The notes under the pieces are model-generated. The model was not told where the DNA came from. It made no database searches and worked only from the letters and a program-made list of their open reading frames with translations. DNA of 64,000 nucleotides from Paenibacillus baekrokdamisoli (lineage in GTDB: Bacteria; Bacillota; Bacilli; Paenibacillales; Paenibacillaceae). Positions 38,607 through 46,919 of this stretch are shown here, piece after piece. Both the position numbers and the translations under genes were made by a program. Numbering within the stretch: position 1 is the first letter of the stretch; every line of letters starts with the position of its first letter. The DNA lies in NCBI RefSeq assembly GCF_003945345.1, contig NZ_AP019308.1, forward strand, positions 6,700,001 through 6,764,000, read 5' to 3'.

Positions 38607-40286
38607 ATGAAACGCACATTGGCACTCACATTTTCTTTCATTCTCATGGTTACCGTTGTTCTGTCAGCATGTAGTAAAAAAGAAGAGACAGGTAATACGA
38701 AACAAACACCAGCGCCATCCCAAAGCGGGGAACAAACACCACCGACAACTGACGATGGAATGAAGGATGGTAAGTACGACCCTGTAATCACGGTTACGAC
38801 TGTAACGGAGAAAAAACCTACCGTAAAATATACAAACGGTGATTCTCTGGAAAACAATCCGTGGACAAGAGCCTATGAGAAGGAATTCGGAATCAAATTG
38901 AAATATTTATGGGAGGTTGACCTGGCCCAATATAAACAGAAGATGAACCTGACGATCGCATCCGGAGATCTCCCCGATTTCTTCAAAGTCGATCAGGAGC
39001 AGTTTAAACAATTGCGCGATGCAGATCTTATTGAAGATATGACCGATGTGTATAACAAATCTGCTTCCGATCGGGTGAAAGCGGTAATGGCGGACGCAGG
39101 GGATTTGGTTATGAAGTCCGCTACCTTCGACGGGAAGCTGATGGGAATCCCTTATACTTACCCTACAAGAGAAGCTGCTGATATGATTTGGATCCGCTCC
39201 GACTGGCTGAAGAAGTTAAACCTACCGGAACCGAAGACAATGCAGGATGTGCTTGCCATCGCCGAAGCATTCACGACGAAGGATCCGGACGGCAACAATA
39301 AGAATGATACGTTCGGGTTGGCATTGGACAAGGATTTCTCCGCATTTAACGGATTCCTGAACAGCTTTCATGCCTACAAGGGGATATGGCTGAAGGATGC
39401 AAATGGCCAATTGGTATACAGTACGATTCAACCACAAATGAAGCAAGCGTTAGGCGTCCTGCAAGAGATGTTCAAGAAAGGCCAGATTGATCCGGAGTTC
39501 GGCTCCAAAGCGTTTGACAAAGTGGGAGAAGACATTGCCAGCGGAAAGATCGGCATGCTGTATAATCCGTTCTGGGCGCCGATGTATCCGTTGCAAACAA
39601 GCGCGGATAAAAACAAAAACGCTGAATGGAAGTTTTATCCTCTAGCCTCCATCGATGCGGAGCCTGCTAAGTTTCAGGCGGAGCTTGGTGTAAATCCTTC
39701 TTTTGGTTATTGGGTCGTTAAGAAAGGAAGCAAGCATCCCGAGGCGATGCTGAAAATGCTCGATTATTATCTCAGCATTAACGAGAGTATTGATCCTAAA
39801 GTCATCTCAGAAATGAGCATTGGCGCAGACGGATCGGAAATTTGGCCGATGAATGCGATTCTGGCAAGCAAATCTTTCGGAAATTCCGATCAATGGCTAA
39901 GAATAGCGGATGGACTAAAAACGGGAGATACATCGAAATTAAGCGCCGGCGATAAATCGGTTCTGGAGAAAGTGCAGGGTGCGTTAAAAGGCGACCGTAC
40001 TTTATGGGGATGGGATAAAGTTTACGGCGAGAACGGATCGCTCGGTCAGGCGAACGAATATCGGAAAAATGATCAGTTCCAAATCAATGCGTTCTACGGT
40101 GCGGCCGTATCGGCATCGGTAGATAAGGGGCCGACATTATCCAAGCTGGAGCTCGAGATGATTACGAAAATCATTATGGGCAAAGCTTCGATAAATGATT
40201 TCGACAAATTCGTCAGTGACTGGAAGAAATTTGGCGGAGACGAAGTTACCCAGCAAATAAACGAATGGGCGGCAAACAACAAATAG
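38607..40286 (+). CDS. LplA-type sugar-binding lipoprotein
   Basis: A 559-residue extracellular solute-binding lipoprotein, lipobox LSAC with Cys22. The large size and NNPWTRAYEKEFGIKL start of the binding domain are typical of the LplA/YtcQ-type proteins that partner LplB/LplC permeases in Paenibacillus and often import complex oligosaccharides. ATG with GGGAGG 8 bases upstream. A stem-loop follows the gene. Ligand unknown; DUF4838 context suggests an oligosaccharide or uronate-containing glycan. Confidence 0.9.
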   Translation: MKRTLALTFSFILMVTVVLSACSKKEETGNTKQTPAPSQSGEQTPPTTDDGMKDGKYDPVITVTTVTEKKPTVKYTNGDSLENNPWTRAYEKEFGIKLKYLWEVDLAQYKQKMNLTIASGDLPDFFKVDQEQFKQLRDADLIEDMTDVYNKSASDRVKAVMADAGDLVMKSATFDGKLMGIPYTYPTREAADMIWIRSDWLKKLNLPEPKTMQDVLAIAEAFTTKDPDGNNKNDTFGLALDKDFSAFNGFLNSFHAYKGIWLKDANGQLVYSTIQPQMKQALGVLQEMFKKGQIDPEFGSKAFDKVGEDIASGKIGMLYNPFWAPMYPLQTSADKNKNAEWKFYPLASIDAEPAKFQAELGVNPSFGYWVVKKGSKHPEAMLKMLDYYLSINESIDPKVISEMSIGADGSEIWPMNAILASKSFGNSDQWLRIADGLKTGDTSKLSAGDKSVLEKVQGALKGDRTLWGWDKVYGENGSLGQANEYRKNDQFQINAFYGAAVSASVDKGPTLSKLELEMITKIIMGKASINDFDKFVSDWKKFGGDEVTQQINEWAANNK

Positions 40287-40315
40287 TTGTTCATTAAGGA
40301 TAGGCATGGAATAAC

Positions 40316-40347
40316 GGGAAGGGGACGCCAACAGGGATACCCTTCCC
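40316..40347 (+). terminator. Intercistronic hairpin between lipoprotein and permease
   Basis: GGGAAGGG (40316-40323) pairs with CCCTTCCC (40340-40347) around a 16-base loop, with no T-run. Same position as the hairpin at 15803 in the other transporter operon; likely sets the high binding-protein to permease ratio. Confidence 0.65.
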
Positions 40348-40397
40348 CATTCTCTCTATAATGAAGGATTGCAAATATCGCTGAAGGTGGGGTTTGA

Positions 40398-41291
40398 TTG
40401 AAAAGCAGAACATCCAGTTTCCCCTTGCATCTCATGCTGTTGCCAGGTTTAATCATTGTCCTTATATACAGTTACGGCCCCATGTTTGGCATTGTCATTG
40501 CGTTTCAAAAGTACATTCCAGCCAAAGGTTTTTTTGACTCGAAGTGGATTGGATTGGCGAATTTTAAATACTTCTGGAGTTTGCCAGATACGTTGCAGGT
40601 ATTCAAGAATACGATATTTATCGCTTTGATGAAAATCATCACGGGTCTGATCGCGCCGATAACAATCGCATTATTGCTAAATGAAGTGATGCACAGATAT
40701 GTCAAACGCGGCATTCAAACGTTGATTTATTTGCCTCATTTTCTTTCTTGGGTCATTCTTGGCGGAATCATGATCGATATCCTGTCACCGTCAAGCGGCA
40801 TTGTTAATTGGGCATTAGGTATTTTCGGGATAAAACCGATTTACTTTCTAGGCGATAATCAGTGGTTCCCTTTCGTTCTTATTTTTTCCCATTTATGGAA
40901 AGAATTTGGATTCAGCACGATCATTTATTTGGCTGCATTGACCAGTATCAATCCTACGTTGTATGAAGCGGCTGTGATCGATGGAGCAAACCGTATCAAA
41001 CAAACATGGCATGTTACGTTACCAGGCATGAGACCAATTATCGTTTTAATGGCTACGCTCAGCTTAGGCGGTATTTTAAATGCCGGATTCGATCAGGTGT
41101 TTAATTTATATAGTCCGCAAGTGTATGATAGCGGGGATATAATCGATACGTTTGTTTATCGGATGGGGCTGATTGACGCTCAGTACGGACCGGCTACAGC
41201 AGTAGGATTGCTTAGTTCAGTAGTGGCGTGTATTTTTATTTCCTTGACCTATTACCTTGCTTACCGCTTTGCCAAATATCGCATATTTTAG
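40398..41291 (+). CDS. LplB-type ABC transporter permease
   Basis: A 297-residue permease with six membrane spans. The EAA loop is YEAAVIDGANRIKQTWHVTL near 195-214. TTG start with GGTGGGG 5 bases upstream. It works with the next gene as a heterodimer. No ATPase gene is linked. Confidence 0.92.
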   Translation: MKSRTSSFPLHLMLLPGLIIVLIYSYGPMFGIVIAFQKYIPAKGFFDSKWIGLANFKYFWSLPDTLQVFKNTIFIALMKIITGLIAPITIALLLNEVMHRYVKRGIQTLIYLPHFLSWVILGGIMIDILSPSSGIVNWALGIFGIKPIYFLGDNQWFPFVLIFSHLWKEFGFSTIIYLAALTSINPTLYEAAVIDGANRIKQTWHVTLPGMRPIIVLMATLSLGGILNAGFDQVFNLYSPQVYDSGDIIDTFVYRMGLIDAQYGPATAVGLLSSVVACIFISLTYYLAYRFAKYRIF

Positions 41292-41302
41292 GAGGGGTAG
41301 GT

Positions 41303-42187
41303 TTGCCTCAAAGTACATCTTTAAGCAGAAAAATATTCAATGTGCTCAACTATACCTTTCTAATTGGAATATCCTTGCTCTGCTTGCTGCCGCTCATTCA
41401 TGTTCTTGCTGTGTCGCTCAGCAGCAATACTGAAGCTTCGGCAGGAATCGTCAAGCTATGGCCGGTTGGGTTTACTTTTAAATCCTATGAATTCGTATTG
41501 GCGAAAAAAGAGTTTGTGGCTTCCTTCCTGATTTCAGTCGAACGGGTTGCGCTGGGTACAGTGATCAATATGTTCTTCACCATATTAATGGCGTATCCCC
41601 TGTCCAAAGAAGTAACGTCTTTTAAATGGCGTACCGTTTATGTTTGGGGGCTGTTTGTTTCGATCCTGTTTAGCGGCGGTCTTATACCATGGTATATGAC
41701 GATTCGGGCAACGGGTCTGCTTGATACGATATGGGCTTTGCTTATACCTAGCGCCGTCCCGGTATTTAACGTCATTCTGCTATTGAATTTTTTTCGCAAT
41801 TTGCCCAAAGAGCTGGAAGAAGCCTCGTTCATGGACGGCGCCGGTCACTTCACCACCTTGTTCCGTATTTTTGTTCCGTTGTCTATGCCTGCACTGGCTA
41901 CATTAATATTGTTCACCGTTGTAGGGCATTGGAATTCCTGGTTTGATGGGCTTATATTAATGAACTCTCCGGATCATTACCCGATGCAAAGCTACTTGCA
42001 AACGGTCGTCATCCAAAAGAACTTTACGTCTATTACAGAACAAGAGATTAAGATGTTAGCCGAAATTAACGACCGAACTTTGAAGGCTGCGCAAATCTTC
42101 ATGGGATCGCTCCCCATATTATTAGTGTATCCGTTCCTGCAAAAGTATTTTATTAAGGGCATTGTCATAGGAAGTGTAAAGGAATAG
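41303..42187 (+). CDS. LplC-type ABC transporter permease
   Basis: A 294-residue permease with six spans. The EAA-like loop EEASFMDGAGHFTTLFRIFV is followed by the family C-terminus IVIGSVKE. TTG at 41303 is chosen because GGAGGGG lies just before it; the longer frame from 41228 would overlap the previous permease by 64 bases. The insert after span 3 is typical for the LplC group. Confidence 0.9.
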   Translation: MPQSTSLSRKIFNVLNYTFLIGISLLCLLPLIHVLAVSLSSNTEASAGIVKLWPVGFTFKSYEFVLAKKEFVASFLISVERVALGTVINMFFTILMAYPLSKEVTSFKWRTVYVWGLFVSILFSGGLIPWYMTIRATGLLDTIWALLIPSAVPVFNVILLLNFFRNLPKELEEASFMDGAGHFTTLFRIFVPLSMPALATLILFTVVGHWNSWFDGLILMNSPDHYPMQSYLQTVVIQKNFTSITEQEIKMLAEINDRTLKAAQIFMGSLPILLVYPFLQKYFIKGIVIGSVKE

Positions 42188-42234
42188 TGGGTATCTAAGG
42201 TAATGCAGCGAGAGGAGAAGGAGAGAAAAAGAAT

Positions 42235-43371
42235 ATGAATGCACAAACAAACATGAATGCACTGGTAAATAAAAAATCCTTCATTGGTTTAGAGAACTGT
42301 ACTTGGCTTTACAGTGGGGCAGAGGCTCCACTTCATCAAGGTTGTCAAGATGCAATAAACGAGTATATATCGTTCAGGGGGAAAGGTCCAGACGGACGGA
42401 AACGGAACGCAGAAGTTGAACAGTCCTGTAAAGAAAACGTGGCGCGCCTTTTGCAAGGCAAGCCTTCTGATATTGCCTTTGTATCCAATACATCTGAAGC
42501 GATGTCCATGATTGCCCATTCGTTGGACTTCAAGGAAGGTGATAATGTTGTAATTCATACATTAGAGTTTCCGTCGGGTATTCTTCCCTGGCTTCAATTA
42601 AAAAACAATGGCCTTAAAGTTCGCGTCGTGCAGCACCGCGATTGGGAAATTTCCATAGAAGACATAATGGATCAGGTGGATGAACGCACAAAGCTTGTTG
42701 TAACGAGTCATGTGAGTTATCTGACCGGTGCAAGGCTTGACTATAAGGAGCTTTACTCCGAGCTCAAGAAGACGGAAACATTGCTGCTCCTAGATGCTAC
42801 CCAGTCGCTCGGCGCAGTGCCGGTGAATATGAACGATGCCGACTTTGTCGTTTGCAGTTCTTATAAGTGGCTTCTATCCACTCATGGCCTTGGGGTGATC
42901 GCCGTCAACCCGAGACGTGTTGCCGATTTTGCTCCGCGAGCCGTCGGCTGGAGAAGCGTAACCGATATGTTCAGTCCTACACGGTTTGAAAATTTTTCTT
43001 TCCACGAAGATGCTCGCCGTTTCGAGCTGGGGTTTCCGAGCTATCCGACTGTTTATGCAACTAATTTTTCTGCGGGATTTCTTTTGGAGCAGGGGATTGA
43101 ACGTATCGAACAGCATATCCTGTCGCTTGGTAGCCGATTAATTGAGCAGCTCACCGATTTGGGCTTCGAAGTAATGACACCTGCTGCGCCGCATAATAGA
43201 GCCGGTAATATTAGCGTTGCATCCGATCGGGGGGAACAAATCGCGGAGATGCTGCGTGTTCATAATATATATGTATGGGGAGGTGACGGCAGATTCAGGG
43301 TGTCTGTTCATTTATTTAATGACACAGAGGATCTGGATAAACTGGTAGATACATTAAAGGGGTTTAAGTGA
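42235..43371 (+). CDS. Class V aminotransferase-fold PLP enzyme
   Basis: A 378-residue cysteine desulfurase/isopenicillin-N epimerase-like enzyme. PLP-binding Lys211 in SSYKWLLS, Asp in LLLDATQSLG and His in TSHVSYLTG are present. The catalytic cysteine loop of true desulfurases is not evident, which favours a lyase, epimerase or aminotransferase. ATG preceded by AGGAGAAGGAG. It ends the DUF4838-transporter operon and is followed by a terminator, so it probably acts on an amino group of the imported compound or its breakdown product. Reaction unknown. Confidence 0.8.
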   Translation: MNAQTNMNALVNKKSFIGLENCTWLYSGAEAPLHQGCQDAINEYISFRGKGPDGRKRNAEVEQSCKENVARLLQGKPSDIAFVSNTSEAMSMIAHSLDFKEGDNVVIHTLEFPSGILPWLQLKNNGLKVRVVQHRDWEISIEDIMDQVDERTKLVVTSHVSYLTGARLDYKELYSELKKTETLLLLDATQSLGAVPVNMNDADFVVCSSYKWLLSTHGLGVIAVNPRRVADFAPRAVGWRSVTDMFSPTRFENFSFHEDARRFELGFPSYPTVYATNFSAGFLLEQGIERIEQHILSLGSRLIEQLTDLGFEVMTPAAPHNRAGNISVASDRGEQIAEMLRVHNIYVWGGDGRFRVSVHLFNDTEDLDKLVDTLKGFK

Positions 43372-43407
43372 AATACTAACAACCCGTCATAGGATGACGT
43401 TTAATAA

Positions 43408-43444
43408 GGCTGTATTGGAGAAGCAAACTCCATGCAGTCTTTTA
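43408..43444 (+). terminator. Intrinsic terminator after the PLP enzyme
   Basis: An imperfect stem with GCTG/CAGT and TGGAG/CTCCA pairing around AAGCAAA, followed by CTTTTAATT, 36 bases after the stop codon. A smaller hairpin (CGTCA/TGACG near 43385-43399) precedes it. Confidence 0.55.
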
Positions 43445-43477
43445 ATTATTGTGGATAGAAAAAATAGTATTTATTTG

Positions 43478-43699
43478 TTATATTTTACGGCTCACAATAC
43501 CAGCTTGGTAGTTTAGGAGATTTATCATCTGTTCCGTGTTTTGGTTAGTAGTATCACTTTGCAGGCTAGTAATTGAAGAGTTGTTCGTATCATTTTCTGA
43601 AGGAGAAGCCTTATCAATTTCCTGTTTAATCTCGCTTACTAAGATTTTTGTGCCATCTGATCTGCTATACGCTCCATATCGGTTTGAATTTGGGATTAT
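43478..43699 (-). pseudogene. Frameshifted remnant of a small unrecognised gene
   Basis: On the minus strand a 73-codon frame without start codon ends in MINLLNYQAGIVSRKI and a TAA. Just upstream a second frame reads SQIQTDMERIADQMAQKS and then stops. The two join if one base is slipped in the poly-A run near 43641-43645. This looks like one helical protein broken by a frameshift. The gap otherwise holds no gene. Confidence 0.4.
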
Positions 43700-43723
43700 T
43701 TAGCACGGGGTAAAAACCTATGG

Positions 43724-43764
43724 AAAAAAGGGTTGAGCAGCTAACGACGCTGCTCAACCCTTTT
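43724..43764. terminator. Bidirectional intrinsic terminator
   Basis: GGGTTGAGCAGC (43730-43741) and GCTGCTCAACCC (43749-43760) form a perfect 12-bp stem with a 7-base loop, flanked by AAAAAA on the left and TTTT on the right. In the minus direction it terminates the GH8 gene 18 bases after its stop. Confidence 0.9.
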
Positions 43765-43782
43765 ATCTTTGTCGATTTTCTA

Positions 43783-45012
43783 TCAGTACGTCCACCAATT
43801 ACCCGACATGACAATCATCGAGAAGAGCTTGATGCTGTCTTCATAATATTCTTTCGGGCTGCTGCTGTTTGTGACTGACCAAACGGAATTAAGCCAGCTT
43901 TGATTCGACGAGTTGATCATGGCGCTAACACCGAATGGAGCGTAGAAGGCGTCGCTGTTGGAGGAGCCGAAGGCGGTTCCATTCAGCTTGTAGCCGTCAA
44001 GTATCTTGGATGGGGTGCTTCTTGTCTTGGACTTAATCCAGTTATTCATCCTCGTCAATTGACTGATTGCTTGCGTATCCCCATTTACCAAATAATCGGT
44101 CGTAATCCGCCATGGAATGCGGCAGGAATTGTAGTTATAATTGCCGTCGTTCGCATCCTCCAGGTAGTTGGCCGGAGCCGGTTTGTAGGTGTTGCTGAAG
44201 AAGACCACGAAGTCCGGCAGCAACCCGGTGCTGGAGCTGTAATTGTTGTATAAGGAATTAATGATCGTGTACGTCTTGCCGACTACATTATCCCACTTCG
44301 CGTCGGAGGTCGCTTTCTTGAACGCCTTAAGATGATCCAGCATAAAGTCGGACGGCCTTGTTGCAGTCGCTTCGGCGCCGCTTGTTGCCCAATCTCCCAT
44401 ACGCAGCGTCCAGTTGGATTGATTGACGTCGTTTGCCATGATAGCGTTAATGATCATCTTCGCGGCGGACAAATAATCGATGGTGCCGGCACTGCCCCAT
44501 TGCTTATGAGCAAGCAGTAAGGAGAAAGCAATGTCCATGTCGCCGTCCGTCGCGGAGTCTGCGCCTTCGATGTTAACGAAGCTGCTGTTCTGCTTCCAGG
44601 CCATTAAGGCAGAGTTGTTGCTGCTTGGATGAGCTTTATAATAGTTGTACAACCCATCGAAATAGGTTTGCGCGTTGCTATCGTATCCGGCCATGATGAC
44701 CGTGAATAGCATGCCGTAGCCATGGGCTTCGGATACAGTTCCTCCGGCATTGTTGTATTTGATGTAATATTTGCCGCTGCCGGCTGTTTTCAGATAATTA
44801 GACTTCCAAGTATTCCATTTGCTCTGAACCGCGTTGTCCATGGCACTCTGCGTGACGTTCGTAGGTTTGATCGTACCGCTCGTGTAGGTCGTATGCTGGG
44901 GAAAGGCATAATGGGCTGTTGTGGCGGAGCAGACGGAATTCATAGCAGTGAACAATAACAATAAACTCGCGAGCACACTGACTCCGATCGTTAAAGACCA
45001 TTTCTTTTTCAT
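43783..45012 (-). CDS. Secreted GH8 glycosidase (endoglucanase/chitosanase)
   Basis: A 409-residue exported enzyme, signal peptide about 1-30 ending in CSA. The GH8 general acid Glu95 lies in SEAHGYGM, and the family signature ATDGDMDIAFSLL is near residues 153-165 with the conserved Asp residues. The (alpha/alpha)6 barrel extends to the C-terminus; no binding module. GH8 members from Bacillus and Paenibacillus cleave chitosan, lichenan or carboxymethylcellulose; the substrate here cannot be decided. ATG with AAAGGAG about 11 bases upstream. Monocistronic, with the strong terminator at 43724. Confidence 0.92.
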   Translation of the reverse strand: MKKKWSLTIGVSVLASLLLLFTAMNSVCSATTAHYAFPQHTTYTSGTIKPTNVTQSAMDNAVQSKWNTWKSNYLKTAGSGKYYIKYNNAGGTVSEAHGYGMLFTVIMAGYDSNAQTYFDGLYNYYKAHPSSNNSALMAWKQNSSFVNIEGADSATDGDMDIAFSLLLAHKQWGSAGTIDYLSAAKMIINAIMANDVNQSNWTLRMGDWATSGAEATATRPSDFMLDHLKAFKKATSDAKWDNVVGKTYTIINSLYNNYSSSTGLLPDFVVFFSNTYKPAPANYLEDANDGNYNYNSCRIPWRITTDYLVNGDTQAISQLTRMNNWIKSKTRSTPSKILDGYKLNGTAFGSSNSDAFYAPFGVSAMINSSNQSWLNSVWSVTNSSSPKEYYEDSIKLFSMIVMSGNWWTY

Positions 45013-45048
45013 TAATGTTAACGCTCCTTTGCCTCATTTCATGATACT

Positions 45049-45181
45049 ACAAATCGGACAAGCATTGGTGGATGGTTCTCTATATGAATGGCTGCAGACT
45101 CGTTATAAACTGCGAATTCGGCGATCCGTCGATAAGAAAAGCCCGTATTTGCTGATGAAACAGCCGCTGGAGCATCATTGA
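45049..45181 (+). other. Short coding-like fragment in the gap before the lipoprotein gene
   Basis: A frame reading MILQIGQALVDGSLYEWL and continuing to a TGA at 45179 looks like the C-terminal piece of a basic protein but has no ribosome site and no recognised family. The rest of the 430-base gap (45013-45443) holds the GH8 upstream region and, to the right, the untranslated leader of the lipoprotein gene, where no clear promoter was found. Confidence 0.3.
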
Positions 45182-45443
45182 ATACTCATCTGCGGTGTTC
45201 AGAGACGACTTGTCCAACTATGTGGTTGAACGCTTGAATGGATAGGAGAAACAACAGTCGTGCTCATGTCTGGCCTTAGCTTGTCAGGCTAGTCTGCATA
45301 AATGTCCAAGTCCCCTCATAAACATGGTACAAGTCGAGCGTAAACGGCCACGTCCCGTACGAGCTTGTGCGACACGAATGTAACGCACCTGCTGCAGTAC
45401 AGCTCCGGATACGTTTAAAACATTGTGATGAGGGGTTGATCTG

Positions 45444-46649
45444 ATGCGTCGTCGAATTGGTTTTATGTTAGTACTCTTACTGTGCGCTATGGCGGTGCTC
45501 GCAGGCTGCGGGACTAAGGATTCGGAATCGGTTGTCAAGGATTTGGACAAAGTGGTAACTAGCTTGGGCAGTTATCATGGGAAAGGCATAATGACTCTGC
45601 ACACCGGACAGCAGCCAGTTGAGTATCAAGTTGATGTTTCTTACCAGAAGCCGCAGTATTACCGTATTGAACTGACTAACGCGAAGAAAGATATCACGCA
45701 GATCGTCCTGCGTAATGATGAAGGCGTCTTCGTCTTAACACCAAGGCTGAATAAGGTATTCCGCTTCCAAAGCGACTGGCCGGCCAATCAAGGCCAAGTG
45801 TACCTGTATCAGACACTTATCCAAAGTATTTTGCTCGATAATTCGCGTCAGTTCGCCGTCGATAAAGATTCCTATGTATTCGATGTGATGGCTAATTATC
45901 AGAACGGTTCCCTAGCACGTCAAAAGATTTGGCTGAATAAATCCGACTATTCACCAAAGCAAGTTAAAGTCAGTGATGCTAATGCTGCTGTTATGGTTGA
46001 GGTCAATTTTGATTCCTTCGAATTTGATTCCAAGCTGGATAAGAGTGTTTTCGATACCCAGAAGAATATGGGCAGCAACACAAGCAATCAACCAACAATG
46101 GCAACACCAGATAATAATTCGAATTCCTCAAGCTCCAATAATGCAGCAGATGATGAAACAACAACACCTGACTCGAACAATTCGAGCACATCGAATAATT
46201 CCACTAACTCAGAGGATACGTCTGGATCAACTAATTCTACTACGAATGAAGACTCCGAGAATTCTTTGGGTCCTGTTGATGGTCAGAAGGATCCACATGC
46301 TGCCAAACCTGCAGCTTTCACACCGATGGAGCCATCTTATCTACCGGCAGGTGTCTCTGAGAAGGATCAACAGGATATCGTCTTTGGCGGAAACCCAGGG
46401 ATCATGATTCGCTATACAGGCGATTATGATTACACCCTCATCGAAACACAGCCTAGAGATGTAGCAGCATCACAAATGAAGGGAACCATGGTTGATCTGG
46501 GCTTTACGTATGGTTCGATTAGTGGAGATGAGCAGAAAACCTTAACATGGACTGACGGTGGCATTGAATATCGGCTTACGAGTGGAACGCTTCCGGAATC
46601 GGAGATGATGAAGGTAGCGCAGTCGGTACAGGGCGAGATGACGAAATAA
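45444..46649 (+). CDS. ydcC: LolA/YdcC-like sporulation-type lipoprotein
   Basis: A 401-residue lipoprotein with lipobox LAGC (Cys22). Residues about 27-205 form a LolA-like half-barrel (outer-membrane lipoprotein-sorting fold, GKGIMTLHTGQQPVEYQVDV). A long Ser/Asn/Thr-rich linker (about 210-275) follows. The C-terminal domain (about 285-400, EPSYLPAGV) resembles DUF4367. Its place directly before alr, with ndoAI and ndoA after, matches ydcC in Bacillus, a gene of the sporulation programme. The low-complexity linker makes it longer than usual. Confidence 0.75.
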   Translation: MRRRIGFMLVLLLCAMAVLAGCGTKDSESVVKDLDKVVTSLGSYHGKGIMTLHTGQQPVEYQVDVSYQKPQYYRIELTNAKKDITQIVLRNDEGVFVLTPRLNKVFRFQSDWPANQGQVYLYQTLIQSILLDNSRQFAVDKDSYVFDVMANYQNGSLARQKIWLNKSDYSPKQVKVSDANAAVMVEVNFDSFEFDSKLDKSVFDTQKNMGSNTSNQPTMATPDNNSNSSSSNNAADDETTTPDSNNSSTSNNSTNSEDTSGSTNSTTNEDSENSLGPVDGQKDPHAAKPAAFTPMEPSYLPAGVSEKDQQDIVFGGNPGIMIRYTGDYDYTLIETQPRDVAASQMKGTMVDLGFTYGSISGDEQKTLTWTDGGIEYRLTSGTLPESEMMKVAQSVQGEMTK

Positions 46650-46709
46650 TAGACTGCTGGGCAGAAACATTTCCCAGCTAATTTGAAAGTGAAATCCCCT
46701 TCTGTTTCA

Positions 46710-46739
46710 TTGACAGCTCGAAGCCAAAACGTTTAACAT
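46710..46739 (+). promoter_or_regulatory. Candidate alr promoter
   Basis: TTGACA (46710-46715), 18-bp spacer, TAACAT (46734-46739). It would place about 170 bases of structured leader before alr. Confidence 0.45.
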
Positions 46740-46760
46740 AAAGGTTACGGGTTGTAGAGA

Positions 46761-46898
46761 TAAACGTCCACCCTCGAGGTGGGCGTTTACGTTGGGAATA
46801 TCAGAAAGTATCTATTTTTCCTTTACTTTCTGATATTTTGAGGAAGAAGCTAACTAACGAACGATACCATCAAAAGATGGCGTTAGCTGGTTCTTCCT
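46761..46898 (+). promoter_or_regulatory. Three consecutive hairpins in the alr leader
   Basis: Hairpin 1 at 46761-46789: TAAACGTCCACC with GGTGGGCGTTTA, one G-U pair. Hairpin 2 at 46797-46837: a perfect 14-bp stem, AATATCAGAAAGTA and TACTTTCTGATATT, ending in TTTT. Hairpin 3 at 46841-46898: AGGAAGAAGCTAAC with GTTAGCTGGTTCTTCCT, a 3-base bulge and an inner CCATC/GATGG stem. Hairpin 1 or 2 may terminate the lipoprotein transcript; hairpin 3 ends 10 bases before the AAGGTGG ribosome site of alr and could affect its translation. No known riboswitch or T-box motif was seen. Confidence 0.6.
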
Positions 46899-46919
46899 AA
46901 ATGAAAAGAAGGTGGAAGC

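Noticed and set aside
44921-45181. Full-length 86-codon frame overlapping the GH8 start
   Set aside because: Its first half is antisense to the GH8 signal peptide; only the part after 45049 looks coding, and that is listed as a fragment.
46727-46740. Possible cre site near the alr promoter (CCAAAACGTTTAAC)
   Set aside because: It matches only 10 of 14 consensus positions and lacks both conserved ends.
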